Source: Akanthomyces muscarius
Taxonomy: Eukaryota; Ascomycota; Sordariomycetes; Hypocreales; Cordycipitaceae
DNA: 64,000 nucleotides
Reading direction: 5' to 3'
Assembly: GCF_028009165.1 (NCBI RefSeq)
Contig: NC_079241.1
Location: 2,666,001 to 2,730,000, forward strand
Below the pieces are notes generated by a model. That model saw only the letters and a program-made list of their open reading frames with translations. It searched no databases and was not told where the DNA came from. Positions 11,475 to 23,298 of this stretch are shown in pieces. A program made the position numbers and the translations under genes. Within the stretch, counting starts at the first letter, position 1. Each line of letters starts with the position of its first letter.

Positions 11475-13185
11475 ATGCCGCACGCAGAAGGTAGCTCGCC
11501 CGCTGCCGTCAAGGACGAGCCCGTCGACGACGCTGGCATCACCAGCAGCATCCCGCAGGGCGACGACGACGATGTCGACATGCTCGACGCCAGCCATGCC
11601 GCCACGGACGCGGCCGCCGTCAAAAGGTCCGACGTCAAGCTCGACGACCTCTTTGCCCACGACGACTCAGACGACGAGTTCCCGTCCTCAGCGCCCGTCA
11701 AGGTCGCCCCCAGCTCACCGCAAGGTCCCGGCTCGCCCACGTAAGAAGCGACGCATTCCCGCAGCGTACTAGATGCAATAGCTGACTGTCAATGGACAGA
11801 GATATCTCTGCCCTCAAGGCGTCCGATCCAGAGGTCATGCGCAGCTTCTACCAGCGCCTGTTTCCCTGGCGCCAGCTCTTCCAGTGGCTCAACCACAGCC
11901 CGACGCCTACCAACGACTTTGGCAACCGCGAGTTTGCCTTTACTCTACAAAACGACGCGTATCTGCGTTATCAGTCCTTTGCCACGGCGGATCTGTGAGT
12001 AATTCATGGGGCACAGAAAGCCGATTCGCGTCGGGATTCGAGACTAACAGAAAGCAAAGTCTCCGCAAAGACGTCCTCCGCCTCATGCCCTCCCGTTTCG
12101 AAATCGGCCCCGTCTACACGACCAACCCGCGCGACCGCAAGACGCTCCGCAATTCATCCGCATTCAAGCCTCTCGCCAAGGAACTGTGCTTCGATATCGA
12201 TTTGACAGACTACGACGATATACGTACGTGCTGTGACAAGGCCAACATTTGCAACAAGTGCTGGACGTTCATGACCATGGCTATCAAGGTCATCGACGTG
12301 GCGCTCCGGGACGACTTTGGCTTTAAGCACATCATGTGGGTGTACTCGGGCCGTCGTGGTGCGCACGCATGGGTGTGCGACAAAAAGGCGCGGAGCATGG
12401 ATGACCAGAAGCGCAAAGCCATTGCCGGATATCTCGAGGTTGTCCGCGGTAGTTCACAGGGCGGGAAGAAGGTCAACGTGAGGAGGCCGCTGCATCCCCA
12501 TCTTGCGTAAGTATATATTGGAATTTTGTCTTGGGTAAGCTCAAAACTAACACCGTACAGCCGAAGCCTGGAGATCCTCAAGACACACTTCCAGGAAGAC
12601 GTGCTCTCCGTCCAAGATCCCTGGTCCACCGACGAGCGCGCCGATAGGCTTCTGCAGCTTCTCCCCGATCGCACCCTCAACGACTCTCTCCGCCGCAAGT
12701 GGGATGCCGCGCCCGGCCGCACCTCGACGTCCAAGTGGGCCGACATTGATGCCGTCGCCAAGACGGGTGCCAGCAAGAACCTCGATGCGCGCGCCCTCAA
12801 AGAGGCAAAGCAGGACATTGTTCTGGAATACACCTATCCTCGCCTCGATATCGAAGTCAGCAAGAAGCTCAACCATTTGCTCAAGTCGCCCTTTGTCGTG
12901 CACCCCGGCACTGGCCGCGTCTGCGTGCCCATTGACACGTCCAGCGATGACACCATGGAGAACTTTGACCCGCTCGGCGTGCCGACGGTACAGAGCCTCC
13001 TCGCCGAGATTGACGCCTGGAAGGGCAATGACGATGAGGACGGCGCCCCTGCAGTGGCGGACTGGGAAAAGACGAGCCTGAAACCGTACGTAGAGTACTT
13101 TCGCTCGTTTGTGGCCGGCATCATGCGCGATGAGCGGGATGCGCGCGTCAAGAGAGAAAGGGAGGATGAATCTATGGAGTTTTAG
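11475..13185 (+). CDS. PRI1: DNA primase small (catalytic) subunit
   Basis: Catalytic subunit of the DNA polymerase alpha-primase complex. It synthesises RNA primers for nuclear DNA replication. Exons are 11475-11740, 11800-11994, 12060-12506 and 12561-13185 (510 aa). The first 90 residues are an acidic, probably disordered extension. The core follows with FYQRLFPWRQLFQWLNH, REFAFTLQNDAYLRYQSF, the metal-binding Asp pair in CFDIDLTDYDDI, the zinc motif CCDKANICNKCW, and the nucleotide-binding YSGRRGAHAWVCD segment. For intron 2 I chose acceptor 12059 because it restores ADLLRKDVLRL. The gene is convergent with TRM10, with 3' ends about 180 bp apart. The acidic extension is longer than in yeast Pri1. 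Confidence 0.96.
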
Positions 13186-13367
13186 ATGGAAGAATGCGTA
13201 ATGACTATGACGACTGTACATAATTGGTGCTTTGTTTATCCAGCATAGTGCATTTTGGAATTTTGGGTACGGTGACTCGGGGTTTACAAGGATAGCAACA
13301 TTGATCAAATCATTTTTGAAAGCAAGAATTGGCGCTTTGATTTGTCTATGCAAATGGGTATTTGAGT

Positions 13368-14582
13368 CTATGCAGCCGCAGTCCCCTCCCTGGGCGCCTC
13401 TGCCTCAGCCTGCTCGCCATTCTCCTCATTCTGCTCCGCTTCCTGCTCCTCGGCCTCGTCATTCTCTTCCTCTCCGTCCGCCCCATTCTCCTCCCGCAGC
13501 TTGCCGCCCTTGCGCTTCGGAATCACGCTCAGGAACGCCTTGCCCCAGTCCTCAAACTCGAGCCACTTGAGCATAATGTCGACGACGTGGTTCGTCGCCA
13601 GGACCTGCCGGCTCTGCATCACCATGAACTGCCCAATCGGCAAGCGCGCGGTGCGGATGCCGCGCTCGCGCGCCCGCCGGTAGCACAGACCCTTTTCGCG
13701 GTTCTTGTCCACCAGCCCGCCGACCACGTACGTTGTGTTGGGCTCCAGCCGCGCCAGCGTGTACGGCGAGTCGGACGAGAGGTACACCACGTCCTTGTAC
13801 GCCGGGTCCAGCGGCGGCTCCGCGTCCGGCAGGGGGAACGGGTCGTGAGCGTCGCGCGGCCACGGCGCAGGGCTCTCGAGGCTGCGCTGTAGCGGGCCGA
13901 TGAGGTGCTGCTCGTTCGGTTTCTGCACCGCCGCGATCTCCGCCTCCTCCTCCGGCGGCGCCGTTGGCGTCACGGTCGTCTTCGCGGCCATTTGCAAGCG
14001 AGCCTCCACCGCGCACGCCGCAAAGTCGCCCGCGAACACGGACGCGCCCTTCCAGCTCCTCTGCTGGGCCTGCAGCACGGTGTTGAAGCGCTCCTCGAGC
14101 TTGCCGCGAAAGCCGGCGATCCAGAGGTGCGCGCGGTACTTTGCGTTTCTGTTGTCTGAGTACGCGCGCGTGACCTGGCTCGACAGCGAGATGCGCTCCT
14201 TGTCCACCATGTACTGCTCAAAGTCGCAGTCGACGACGATGGACACGGGCACGAGTATGGCAGCGCGCTTGTCCCGGTTGTACACGGCGCGGGGGTCCGC
14301 GCCGCCCGCGATGAGCGCCGCCCGCTCGGCGCGCACCTTGAGCTTGTGCGTCTGTCGCTTTTCCTTGCGCTTGAGGCGTCGGTCCTCGCGGCCGTCTTCC
14401 CACTGTTGCTGCTTGCGGAGGCGCTTCTGCGCATTCTTGGACATGGGCGTCGGCGGCTGCAAGTGGCTCACGTCGCCGGCGATGGGCGAGGGGACCCCAG
14501 GCTGTGACTGTGAGGGAATGGAGGCATCCATGGCGCCTTGTGAGGGCTTTGAGGGCTCAGCTGGCTGCTCGTGGGAGCTCAT
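13368..14582 (-). CDS. TRM10: tRNA (guanine-9-N1)-methyltransferase, Trm10
   Basis: SPOUT-fold, SAM-dependent enzyme that methylates N1 of G9 in tRNA. Single exon, 404 aa from the ATG at 14582. A Lys/Arg-rich N-terminal region (MSKNAQKRLRKQQQWEDGRED, RRLKRKEKRQTHK) precedes the catalytic domain, which contains VSIVVDCDFEQYM, VVYLSSDSPYTLARL, YVVGGLVDKNREKGLCYRRA, RTARLPIGQF and ATNHVVDIMLKW. The C-terminus is a Glu/Ala-rich acidic tail. The frame stays open upstream to another ATG at 14738, adding 52 residues rich in Arg/Ser with almost no acidic residues. This could encode a mitochondrial presequence (see findings). The gene is divergent from the complex I subunit gene and shares its promoter region. 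Confidence 0.95.
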   Translation of the reverse strand: MSSHEQPAEPSKPSQGAMDASIPSQSQPGVPSPIAGDVSHLQPPTPMSKNAQKRLRKQQQWEDGREDRRLKRKEKRQTHKLKVRAERAALIAGGADPRAVYNRDKRAAILVPVSIVVDCDFEQYMVDKERISLSSQVTRAYSDNRNAKYRAHLWIAGFRGKLEERFNTVLQAQQRSWKGASVFAGDFAACAVEARLQMAAKTTVTPTAPPEEEAEIAAVQKPNEQHLIGPLQRSLESPAPWPRDAHDPFPLPDAEPPLDPAYKDVVYLSSDSPYTLARLEPNTTYVVGGLVDKNREKGLCYRRARERGIRTARLPIGQFMVMQSRQVLATNHVVDIMLKWLEFEDWGKAFLSVIPKRKGGKLREENGADGEEENDEAEEQEAEQNEENGEQAEAEAPREGTAAA

Positions 14583-15030
14583 TGTGTGGAAATTATATCG
14601 GCTTATACGCCTTTGTGAGGTGAGTGCAGAACCAGCGCTCGCAGCTTGAGCTATAAATGGTGTTGGAAGAAGACGAATTCGACGAGTTAGATATGAGACG
14701 GAAGAAATCCCCAGAGACGCCGGAAATGTGAATTTCATGTACGCTAGATATTGAGAGATTTCATACGCTTAAAGACATTGGCAAGAAAATGTGAGCCAGG
14801 CCATCAACTTTTTTGTGCATTAGTACGAAGGTGGATCAAATGTCAAAGTACCTTTGTACCTTTTTCCCCTGCAAAACATAGCTCAACTTCCAACCAATCG
14901 CGGCTCGCCAATTGAGAAGAAATCACGTGACGATCTACGGGAGTTCCCTCTCTCACCAGAGGAAAACAGCTCTCTTCCGGTGGCTGCACGTCCAGTTCTC
15001 ATCACATATAATTCCACCACCCCCGACATA
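14583..15030. promoter_or_regulatory. shared divergent promoter, TRM10 / complex I subunit
   Basis: About 450 bp separate the two divergent start codons, or about 290 bp if the upstream TRM10 ATG at 14738 is used. It contains aaccaatcg and caattgag near 14893-14917 (a CCAAT-like box). No other gene fits here. Confidence 0.5.
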
Positions 15031-15925
15031 ATGGCTAGCCACCAGGACGACAGTCACCCGGCCGCCGCCGCCGCCTTGCCTGATAACGTCTACCATCCCC
15101 ATGATGTCCTCGACGAGACGGCCAAGACGTCCGTCGTCGGTCTCGGCGCGGGTTTCTTCCTGGCGGCGGTCCAAAACGCCCTGTCAAAACGCAACGTTGG
15201 CGCCTTTGGCGTCTTCAGCCGCGGCGCCCCCATCATTGGACTTGCCGGTATGCATTGCCCTGGCTTGTGCTGCCCAATTGGACGATGAACCCGATCCGAC
15301 GACGACCCTGGTCGCAACCTCCTCGTTCCGATCGAAGCCGCCCGGCCAAAACACACGAAATAAAAATGGTGCTAACTTGTTTCGTGTAGCTGCTTCTCCT
15401 GCCGCTTATACCTTCTTCTCCCGCACAGCGATGAACCTTCGCGAAAAGGACGATGCTCTCGCTGCTGGTATCGGTGGTTTCGCAGCTGGTGCTGTCCTCG
15501 GTCTTCCCAGTGAGTAGCTCCCATAACCCCATGTGGTACCCAATTGAGGGACAAAGCTAATTCCGTTCGTGTAGGCAAGCGCATGCCTATTGTCATGGCC
15601 CTGGGTGGCTTCGTTGGCGGTGTCCAGGGCATGTTCAAGCTGCTTGGTGGCCGTCTCGATAGCTTCAAGGAGGAGGATGACGAGTTTGCTCACAAGGAGA
15701 CGGTCCGTCGAACGACGAGAGTACCCGTTGCGCAGACCGTCTCAGAGATTGGCGAAGGACGAGGTACGACCGTCACGCTGCTATATGCCGGCGCGATGAA
15801 AGTTGCTAACAACCTGCGCAGGCATCAAGCCTCCTGGCTACGAGGAGCGCCGTAGAGAGAGAATCCAGGAAAAGTATGGCTTCGAAATCAACCCCGTCAG
15901 CGCGACTGTCGAGGGCAGCCAATAA
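15031..15925 (+). CDS. mitochondrial complex I accessory subunit, Tim17-like (NDUFA11/21.3 kDa type)
   Basis: Small inner-membrane accessory subunit of NADH:ubiquinone oxidoreductase, of the Tim17/NDUFA11-like family. Exons are 15031-15247, 15390-15509, 15575-15763 and 15822-15925 (209 aa). Four Gly/Ala-rich membrane segments are visible, for example SVVGLGAGFFLAAVQNAL, ALAAGIGGFAAGAVLG and PIVMALGGFVGGVQGMF. The C-terminal matrix or intermembrane tail contains GIKPPGYEERRRERI and EKYGFEINPV. The first intron (142 bp) is the longest in the gene. The length and the YEERRRER tail fit the fungal 21.3b-type subunit. The assignment to this subunit rather than another Tim17-family member is from recalled family features. 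Confidence 0.8.
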
Positions 15926-16635
15926 ATCTTTGATACCTCCCTTGCAAAGCTAGATGGGAAGCAGACCCAAACCCGACCCCGCCGGGGTTATGGTGGTGGT
16001 GAAATACCTGTACATAAACTCTTCCGTGGCAGAGAAGAGATGCTACACTAGAGAATTGGAGTTTTTTGTTCTTTTTTTTTCTTCTGTACACTCCCTTTGT
16101 TATTGGGAGAGGACAGTGCCGCCGTGTGTATAGCATTCGGCCGAGCCAACAAAAGGTACGTTCTTCTATCCCCCCTCCTGCTCTCCCCCGGTTTTCTATG
16201 ATGAAAGGTTGAGGCTGTTTATGATCTTCTGATTACATCAACCCACCATCTATCTACATTGTTTTTCACTGAGAAAACACATTCTTCCACTTCCTTCCAG
16301 CTGGCAAGCAAAAGAATTCATCGGGCTGACAAACGCATTGACAGATGACAACAACAAGAGAATGTGGACACCATTGCGATAGAACGTTGATGGGTGGAAG
16401 GTGTACTCTTATCGTAAAGAAGCAGGTGTAGCTTGATACACAACATATACAAACACACGTTTATTTACTTGTCATATCCTTTTGAAATTATCAGCGATTT
16501 TATTTTATTATGCCTCTGTTCACCGGTGCTACTCTGTGATGTGTGCAACTTCAAATTCTGTACAATATGGAACCAAATAACGCCATTTCGCCCTGCATAC
16601 AACACGCAACGATAAAAACATACACGGTTGCTGTA
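15926..16635. other. intergenic spacer between convergent genes
   Basis: About 700 bp between the convergent complex I subunit and MSH2 3' ends. AT-rich and pyrimidine tracts; no gene seen. Confidence 0.5.
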
Positions 16636-19505
16636 CTATAGAGCCTTGACGGACTGGAAGAAGGGGTTCGCCAGCAGCTTTTCGTTGTCGCCGACCAGCA
16701 CCTTGAGCTGGGCGACCTGCTCCTCCTTGCTGAGTCCTGCGTCTTGGACCTGCGCACGCCACTGCACCAGCAGCTGCTTGAGCATGGCACTGCCCTCCTC
16801 GACATCCGTCTTGCTGTAGCTCAGCCCGAGGTCCTCGTGCTTGGACGTGAAGTCCTCGAGCTCGTCGGCCTTGCGCTTGGCCATGCGCACCACCTTGTCG
16901 GGGAAGCGCACCAGCTCGGCGACGTGGATGCCGAAGCTCTGGTCGCAGATGCCCGGCTCGACCTTGTACAGCAGCGTGACCTCGCGCTTGTCATTGGCGG
17001 CGTCATCGTCTGCGCCGCCAATGTGCGCGGTGACGTGCAGATTGGCGACGTGCGGGTGCTGGTCGGCCAGCGCGGTGAGCTCGTGGAAGTGCGTGGCAAA
17101 GAGGGCGAAGCACTGGATCTCCTTGATGATGTGCTCGGAGATGGCCCAGGCGAGGCCGAAGCCGTCGTAGGTCGAGGTGCCGCGGCCGAGCTCGTCGATG
17201 ATGATGAGGGACTCGGAGGTGGCCGACTTGAGAATGTTGGCCGTCTCGAGCATCTCGGCCATGAAGGTGGAGACGCCCTTGAGCTGGGAGTCGCTGGCGC
17301 CGACGCGCGCGAGGATGGCGTCGAAGATTGTGAGCTCGGCCTCGGCGCAGGGCACAAAGGCGCCGACCTGCGCCATGAGGGCAATGGTGCCGACCTGGCG
17401 GATGTAGGTCGACTTGCCGCCCATGTTGGGTCCAGTGATGATGAGGAAGGAGGACTTGTCGCGCGTGAGCGCAACGTCGTTTGTGATGAACTGCACGTCG
17501 TCCTGTAGTTCCAGGCACGGATGGCGCGCGCCGATCAGCCGCGTCTGGCCCTCCCCGCGCGGATGAATGGTCGGACGGACGTACGCCTCGGGGGCGTTGA
17601 CGGCGCAGTGCGCGAGCGATACTATGACGTCGAGGTGAGCGAGGACGCCTGCGAGGCGCTCGAGCACGGGGCAGTACGACGCGGCGACCTGGACGACCTC
17701 GTGCACCAGGCCACTCTGCGTGCGGTTGTAGTTTTGCGACAGCTGGTCGTGCTCACGGCGGTACGCCTGCAGCTTCTTGGTGGTGAAGTAGACGCCGTTC
17801 TTCTGTGTCGAGCACTCTTGGTACTTGGACTTGTTGCGGATGCAGCCCGCCTCTTGGCGGGTGAGGCGCATGCACACGCCGTGCACCTTGTGGCTCGTCT
17901 CGAGAAAGATCTTCTTGTCGGCCTCCTGGCCGAGATCGGACGCGGCGTCGCGGAACTCTTCGCGGATGCTGCGGTCGAGCTGGTCGAGCTTCTTGCGGAT
18001 GACGCGCAGGCCGGCGTCGTAGTCGGGCTTGATGATGTACTCGTGGCGATCGAGGGCGTCGAGGTCGACTGTCTGCTCGACCATATCCTGCAGCCGGCCG
18101 AGACTATCGGATAGGTCGCGGAGCTTGGTGGTATAGGCCTCGTCGAGGGGGTCGCGGTACGCCTCGTCCATGACACCCTCAAAGGTGCCAATGAAGCCGG
18201 GCAGGCGAATGACGACCTGGTACGCCCGGACGACGTCTTCGAGGTTCGCCTTGCCGCGCTGGAAGCGTTTCGACAGACGGTACAGGTCTGGGACAGAGCG
18301 TAAATGTGTTTCCTGCATCGTTTGACGAAGTTCTGTGTCGGCGAAAAAAGCCTCGACCAACTGCTGGCGCTTTTCGATTTCTTCCTTCTTCATGAGAGGC
18401 TGCTTGAGCCACTGCGCCAGCAAACGGCTGCCCACGGGCGTCTTGCAGTGGTTTAGGACGCCGTAGATGCTCATCGTCTTGGCGCCGTCCCGCGGGCCGG
18501 GCATGAGATTCAGCGCCTTGAGGGCAGCGGCGTCAAGCTTCATGAACTGTGCAAGATCATGCTGGTAGAGCTGGTATTGGCCAAAGTTGGATGCGTCCTG
18601 GAGGATACCGAGATATTTGATCAGCGACGCAGCAGAGCCCATGGCCAGCTTGAGCTCCGTCTGGGGGAGAAGCCCGGTCGCCTTCTCGTCCTTGAGCAAC
18701 CGCGCCAGGTCCTGGTCAATATCGCGGATGCCAAACTCGCCCACGGGGCGCTCGGCAATGGCGACGCCGCAGTTGTCGATAATCTGACGAAGCTTGGCCA
18801 ACTCGGGATCCTTGTCCTTTTCGCTCTTGTCCTGGGGGAGGAGGCACTCGCGCACGCCGAGCTGGATGAGGAGGGCCTCAAAGTTGGAATACAGGTCGTT
18901 GTCGAGGAACTCGCTGACGCCGAGCTCGCGGACCGAGGCGTCGGCGAAGCATACTCCAACGGCGCGGGCCTCGGAGGCCTTGGCGGAGATCTTGACAGCC
19001 ATGATCATTGGCGCCGACTCGATCTGGCCGCCAAGGTCCTCCTCAACGTCCTGCAGGTTGCCGGGGGACGCCTGCTTGGTGCACTTCCAGTTCATGCGGC
19101 CGTTGGGGCTCTGCCAGATTTCGATGCGCTTGCCGAGTTTGAAGAGGGCCTCGCGAAGGAATTGTCGGAAGACGGTGACGGTCATGGTGACGGACGGGAG
19201 GCCGGTGTGGTCATTTCGGCCGAGCTGTCGGACGACTGAGGTGGTTTTGTAGACCTAGGTGTGTTAGACTTGGCATAGGCTATCGCTGGATTCGAGCGTA
19301 CAGTGTTTGCGATGAAGTTGGCATCGTCGCCGTGGGAAGTGTACCAGTCGCCTCGGTCAAAGATGCGGACCGTGTCGTCGCCGACGGCGGGAAGCGATTT
19401 GAAGAAGCGGATGAAGCCGCCCTCATCGTCGAGCTATTACTGTCAGTATGGGGACAGAAGCATGTAATTGTGCCAGTGTACCTTTAATTCTGGACGGGAA
19501 CCCAT
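16636..19505 (-). CDS. MSH2: DNA mismatch repair ATPase MSH2
   Basis: MutS homologue that pairs with Msh6 or Msh3 to recognise mismatches and loops in the nucleus. Exons are 19482-19505 (MGSRPELK), 19302-19433 and 16636-19254 (924 aa, normal length). The N-terminal mismatch-binding domain includes DDEGGFIRFFKSLP and FDRGDWYTSHGDDA. The connector and lever domains follow (LNHCKTPVGSRLLAQWLKQP, DLYRLSKRFQRGKANLEDVV). The ATPase has Walker A GPNMGGKST, Walker B IIIDELGRGTSTYDG, and ALFATHFHELTAL. The C-terminal dimerisation segment ends in ANPFFQSVKAL. The two 5' introns (19434-19481 and 19255-19301) are 47-48 bp. The minus-strand CDS is very GC-rich, so several long antisense frames overlap it. 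Confidence 0.97.
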
Positions 19506-21535
19506 GGTGGTGGATAGGACTCTGCCAAATGGATGTTGGCGGATGGTTCCTCAGCCCTTTGATGGTGTTTGGGGCGGTAGTCTGGCTGGGTGCGCGTCGG
19601 CCGGCTGGGAGACGCGTTTTTTGGCGGCTCAATTAAAGTGGCTACGCGAAAGCGGCATGGCGTGAGCCGGGGAGAGCACAAGACTGAACAACACCACACA
19701 AAATCTACAGAATCCACAGAATCCACAAAATCCACAACATCTACAATAGCTACACAATGCTGTCGTAGCATTCTCCCGCTGACAAGAGAAGGCCATGTCA
19801 AGAGCATTGATCACAGTTCAAGACTAGATCGATGCGGACGATGGCAAACAAATCTGCAAAAATCTACAAAAAGAAAAACATACAACAGCCGGTGTTCGCT
19901 GGTCGTCACCGACCCAACTACTAATCTGCCGGTCAGTAGCTTGACAGCTGCGGAGCAAACGGGACGCGGTATTCTCTACTGCCTGTGGTCGTATGTATCA
20001 GCACCTAACCAAATTCACAATATATCCGTGGCATATCAGCTTAGCAGTAATGGCGGGATAGACTTTATTATTATGCACCTACGCTAAGAGTATACCAGTT
20101 CCCGCCTGACATCTTTGTCCCTGAAAGATATGGTCGTACCTACACCAGCCGTAAGCCAAATCAACCTCATGTTCCTAGTCCAGCAGCTTGGGGGCAGTAA
20201 GGCAGGGTCCTAGATGTCCTACTTTGCGCCTACGCCATTAGATATCAGGGTCTCCTTGAAATAGACCATGCCGTGTACTGGTCTCGCTGTTTTACAAGAG
20301 ATTTGCGTCTATAGTCTTTATTTCAAGTGTGCCATCCGCTGTCTCTGACCTCGGAGTCCCCTCTGCCGCTACACACAGCCACGCCGAAACCTGGCCACAA
20401 CATCCGAATTTGATTCGCCTTCCACGCATTATTCTTCATCTTTTCCAAGCGCATTACGGTCGGTACTTGAGACAAGCTCAAGTGAAATGGGGGGTCAAAC
20501 GTGGCCACCTGCGAACCATCGCCACCCTGACCCAGCCGGCCCGTCGGTCGGCACACGGCAACCCTGATGGCGCTCCGGGACGCCATCTGTGGCAGCAAAT
20601 GGCAGAGAAGGGCACCGCCTACCCATACCCAACCCGGGCAATTATTCAGCCCATACCACTCATTCACGGGCTGATACTCAGCTGCGAATAATGTGGTGGC
20701 ACACCAATATGCGCGGCTCGCCCACTTATATCCAGCTCGTTCTTGGCAGGCAGCCTCATCTAGGTTGCTCAGCGTCAAGCCGTAACCGCCCAAGACTGGA
20801 CGACCGCTTCGTTAATCCCGGAGAAAAAAAGGCCAAGACATATAAATTGGACTCGAGAGAACCTTGCCGGCAAATCACTTGTTTTCCAAGATCATCTGCT
20901 TCTTTTTGGGGGATAAAACAGAGCGCCACAGGACCATTGGCTGCGAGTGAAAGGCCGCTTATAGGTCCATGATCTTGGCAAAGGACCATCAAGGTGCGCA
21001 CCGCCAATATCCCGTGGATGCAGTGCGTGCGCCTTTCTGCAACACAAAGGAACCTTCTTGCCCATCAGGGTCAGCCAAAATCCACTGTAAGAAAAAGTCT
21101 TTTAATGCCAAGCATGCGGATGCCCGTTGCATAACAAGAAATGATGGGCATTTCCGTGAGGAAGGGGGGGGGGGGGGGGTCCAATCCAGCCAAGCCAGCC
21201 AGATACGGTTCAGTATCGACTCTCTCTGATGCAAAATATTGAAAGGGATCCGCGTGGCGTTTTCTAGTGCTCGCAATTCTGTTCCTTGCTGCGCTGTTTT
21301 ATCCCCCGGCCTGTCAAGGGCTGACAACTTTGAAAAGAAGCTTATTTCCTCTGCCGCTTTCCTGGTCTGCCGCCACAGTTGCACTCACACCAATTTTTTT
21401 ATTCTGCTGGTATTACCTGCCAACGGTTGCTAGTTTCTTTTCCTTTAGTTGAATTTTTTCCCGGCCAAAAATTACATCGCCTCTTCATTCCTCTTGCCTT
21501 CAACCGAAAATCGAGCAAAGAGAGGAGAAAGAAAA
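19506..21535. other. long intergenic region upstream of the ZIP transporter
   Basis: About 2 kb with no convincing gene. Features are a degenerate direct repeat of atctacagaatccacaaaa type at 19703-19745, a 16-G run at 21164-21179, and a CT-rich stretch before the ZIP start. The open frame at 20323-20793 (minus) lacks recognisable domains. Confidence 0.45.
21164..21179 (+). repeat. poly-G run (16 G)
   Basis: An uninterrupted run of 16 G residues about 360 bp upstream of the ZIP transporter start. It is a likely length-variable or G-quadruplex-prone site, and also a site prone to sequencing error. Confidence 0.9.
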
Positions 21536-23298
21536 ATGCTTGGGAAAACACTCACATCGGCCGCCTTGTGGGCTGCTGCTGCCTCGGCGGCGTCGCATCC
21601 CATGCGCACGCCTGCACCAGAACCAGCTGCGGCGACGGCGGCGGCGGCCACGGCCACGGAGAAGGTGACGGCCGTCACGAGTTGTCATTTGCACGGCACC
21701 GCAGAATTGTACGTCCTCGCCAGGGTAATACGCCTCTTATTGGGGATCAAATGCTGATGGGTTCCCAGGTACTGTATGCATGGAACTACCGAATATCTCA
21801 TGCAGACCACCCCGACGCAGACCACCGACCTGCCGGCCAGCTTCACAGGGTGTCACAACCACGAAGCGGATCTGTAAGGACATGGACTTTCTTCCCTGTC
21901 GACACTAAATCAACGCAACTAATACGTCTTCAAGGTATTGCATTGCGGCAGATGGCAACGAAGTCCTCGCCCAGAACGAGGAAGCGCCAGCGGGCGACAA
22001 GGACCACACAGGTGACGCTGGTAGCAATGTCCACTGCCACTCCCACGCTGGTGTCGAGTATGTAAAACCTTGCCGCATTTTCTTTTTCTCAGGATCGTAG
22101 CTAACCTGCCAAGACACTGCGTTGGTGGTGATGGCGAGGAGTCACAGGCACCCAAGTGCGATGCCCCCAAGCGCGACTACAACATCGGCCTGCGCGTCGG
22201 CCTTCTCTTTGCTATTATGGCTACGAGTGCTCTCGGTGTCTTCGGGCCTCTGTTCTTGCAGCGGGCCATGGGCAGGCACCTCTCGCTCGTCTTTACCTTT
22301 CTCAAGCAGTTTGGTACGGGCATTGTCATCTCCACTGCCTTTGTCCACGTAAGTCTCGTGCATTGCAGACTCGGTGTTGAGACGGCGACTAATGCAGATA
22401 TAGTTGTACACACATGCGTCGCTCATGTTCAACAACAAGTGTCTCGGAGATCTAGGTTACGAATCTGTGACGTCGGCGATTGTCATGGCCGGTCTGTTCC
22501 TGTCGTTCATTGTCGAGTACATTGGCCACCGCGTCGTCCTCGCCAAGGAAAAGTCTGTGGCGGAGCTGTCGATGGAGGAGAAGTCTCAGTCGATCTTTTC
22601 TGCCGAAGTAGTCACTATTCTCGTGCTGGAAGCTGGCATCCTGTTCCACTCTCTACGTAAGATTACCCCGGCGAGAGTATTTGGCATGTTGTCACTAACG
22701 CATGACAGTTATTGGCCTTACCCTTGTCGTTGCAGCGGATCAATACTTTATCACGCTTTTCGTCGTCATTCTATTTCACCAAATTTTCGAGGGCTTGGCA
22801 CTCGGTACACGAATTGCGACCATTGGCACCAAACGCGATGCACACAGCCACGGACAGCCGCAGCTGTACAATGGAAGCGCCGCCGATCCCAATTCGGTCA
22901 GTCCATCGAAGGCCAACGGAGCCGACGAGTCGACGGCTACAGCTCACACCGCCCTTCTCCCGCACCAGACGATTGGCCTCTCCCTTCGTAAAAAGATGGG
23001 ACTCGCCTCGCTCTTTGCGTTTGTCACGCCGCTCGGCATGGCCATTGGCATCGGCGTTCTGAAGTCGTTCAACGGCAACGATCCCTCGACCATCATTGCC
23101 ATTGGCACGCTGGACGCCCTCTCGGCTGGTATCCTGGTCTGGGTCGGCGTCGTTGAGATGTGGGCAGGTGATTGGATGGTTGGTTCGCATGGGGCAAAGG
23201 CAGAGCTGTCAGACGCGGATGGACTGACGGTCGGTATTGCTGGCTTTGGCTTGGTGGGAGGACTGGTGGTGATGAGTGTCTTGGGCAAGTGGGCATAG
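21536..23298 (+). CDS. ZIP-family zinc (metal) transporter with Cys/His-rich N-terminal ectodomain
   Basis: Metal permease of the ZIP family, expected to import Zn2+ (or Fe2+) into the cytosol. Exons are 21536-21708, 21769-21873, 21935-22057, 22114-22348, 22404-22656 and 22709-23298 (492 aa). A signal-like start (MLGKTLTSAALWAAAASAAS) leads into an extracellular region with repeated motifs SCHLHGTAELYCMHG, GCHNHEADLYC and HCHSHAGVEHC, likely metal-binding. About eight membrane segments follow. The ZIP signatures are EAGILFHSLLIGLTL in TM4 and ILFHQIFEGLALGTRIA in TM5, with a His-poor variable loop (SHGQPQLYNGS) after TM5. The architecture recalls fungal ZIPs with extended N-termini used in zinc-poor or alkaline conditions, such as Aspergillus ZrfC. 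The substrate is inferred. Confidence 0.93.

Noticed and set aside
16744..18114. Long plus-strand frames (254 and 197 codons) inside MSH2
   Set aside because: They are antisense shadows of a GC-rich coding region, Asp/Gly/Val-rich with no recognisable family.
20323..20793. 156-codon minus-strand frame upstream of the ZIP gene
   Set aside because: No motif, and a composition rich in Trp/Gly/Cys typical of random frames.
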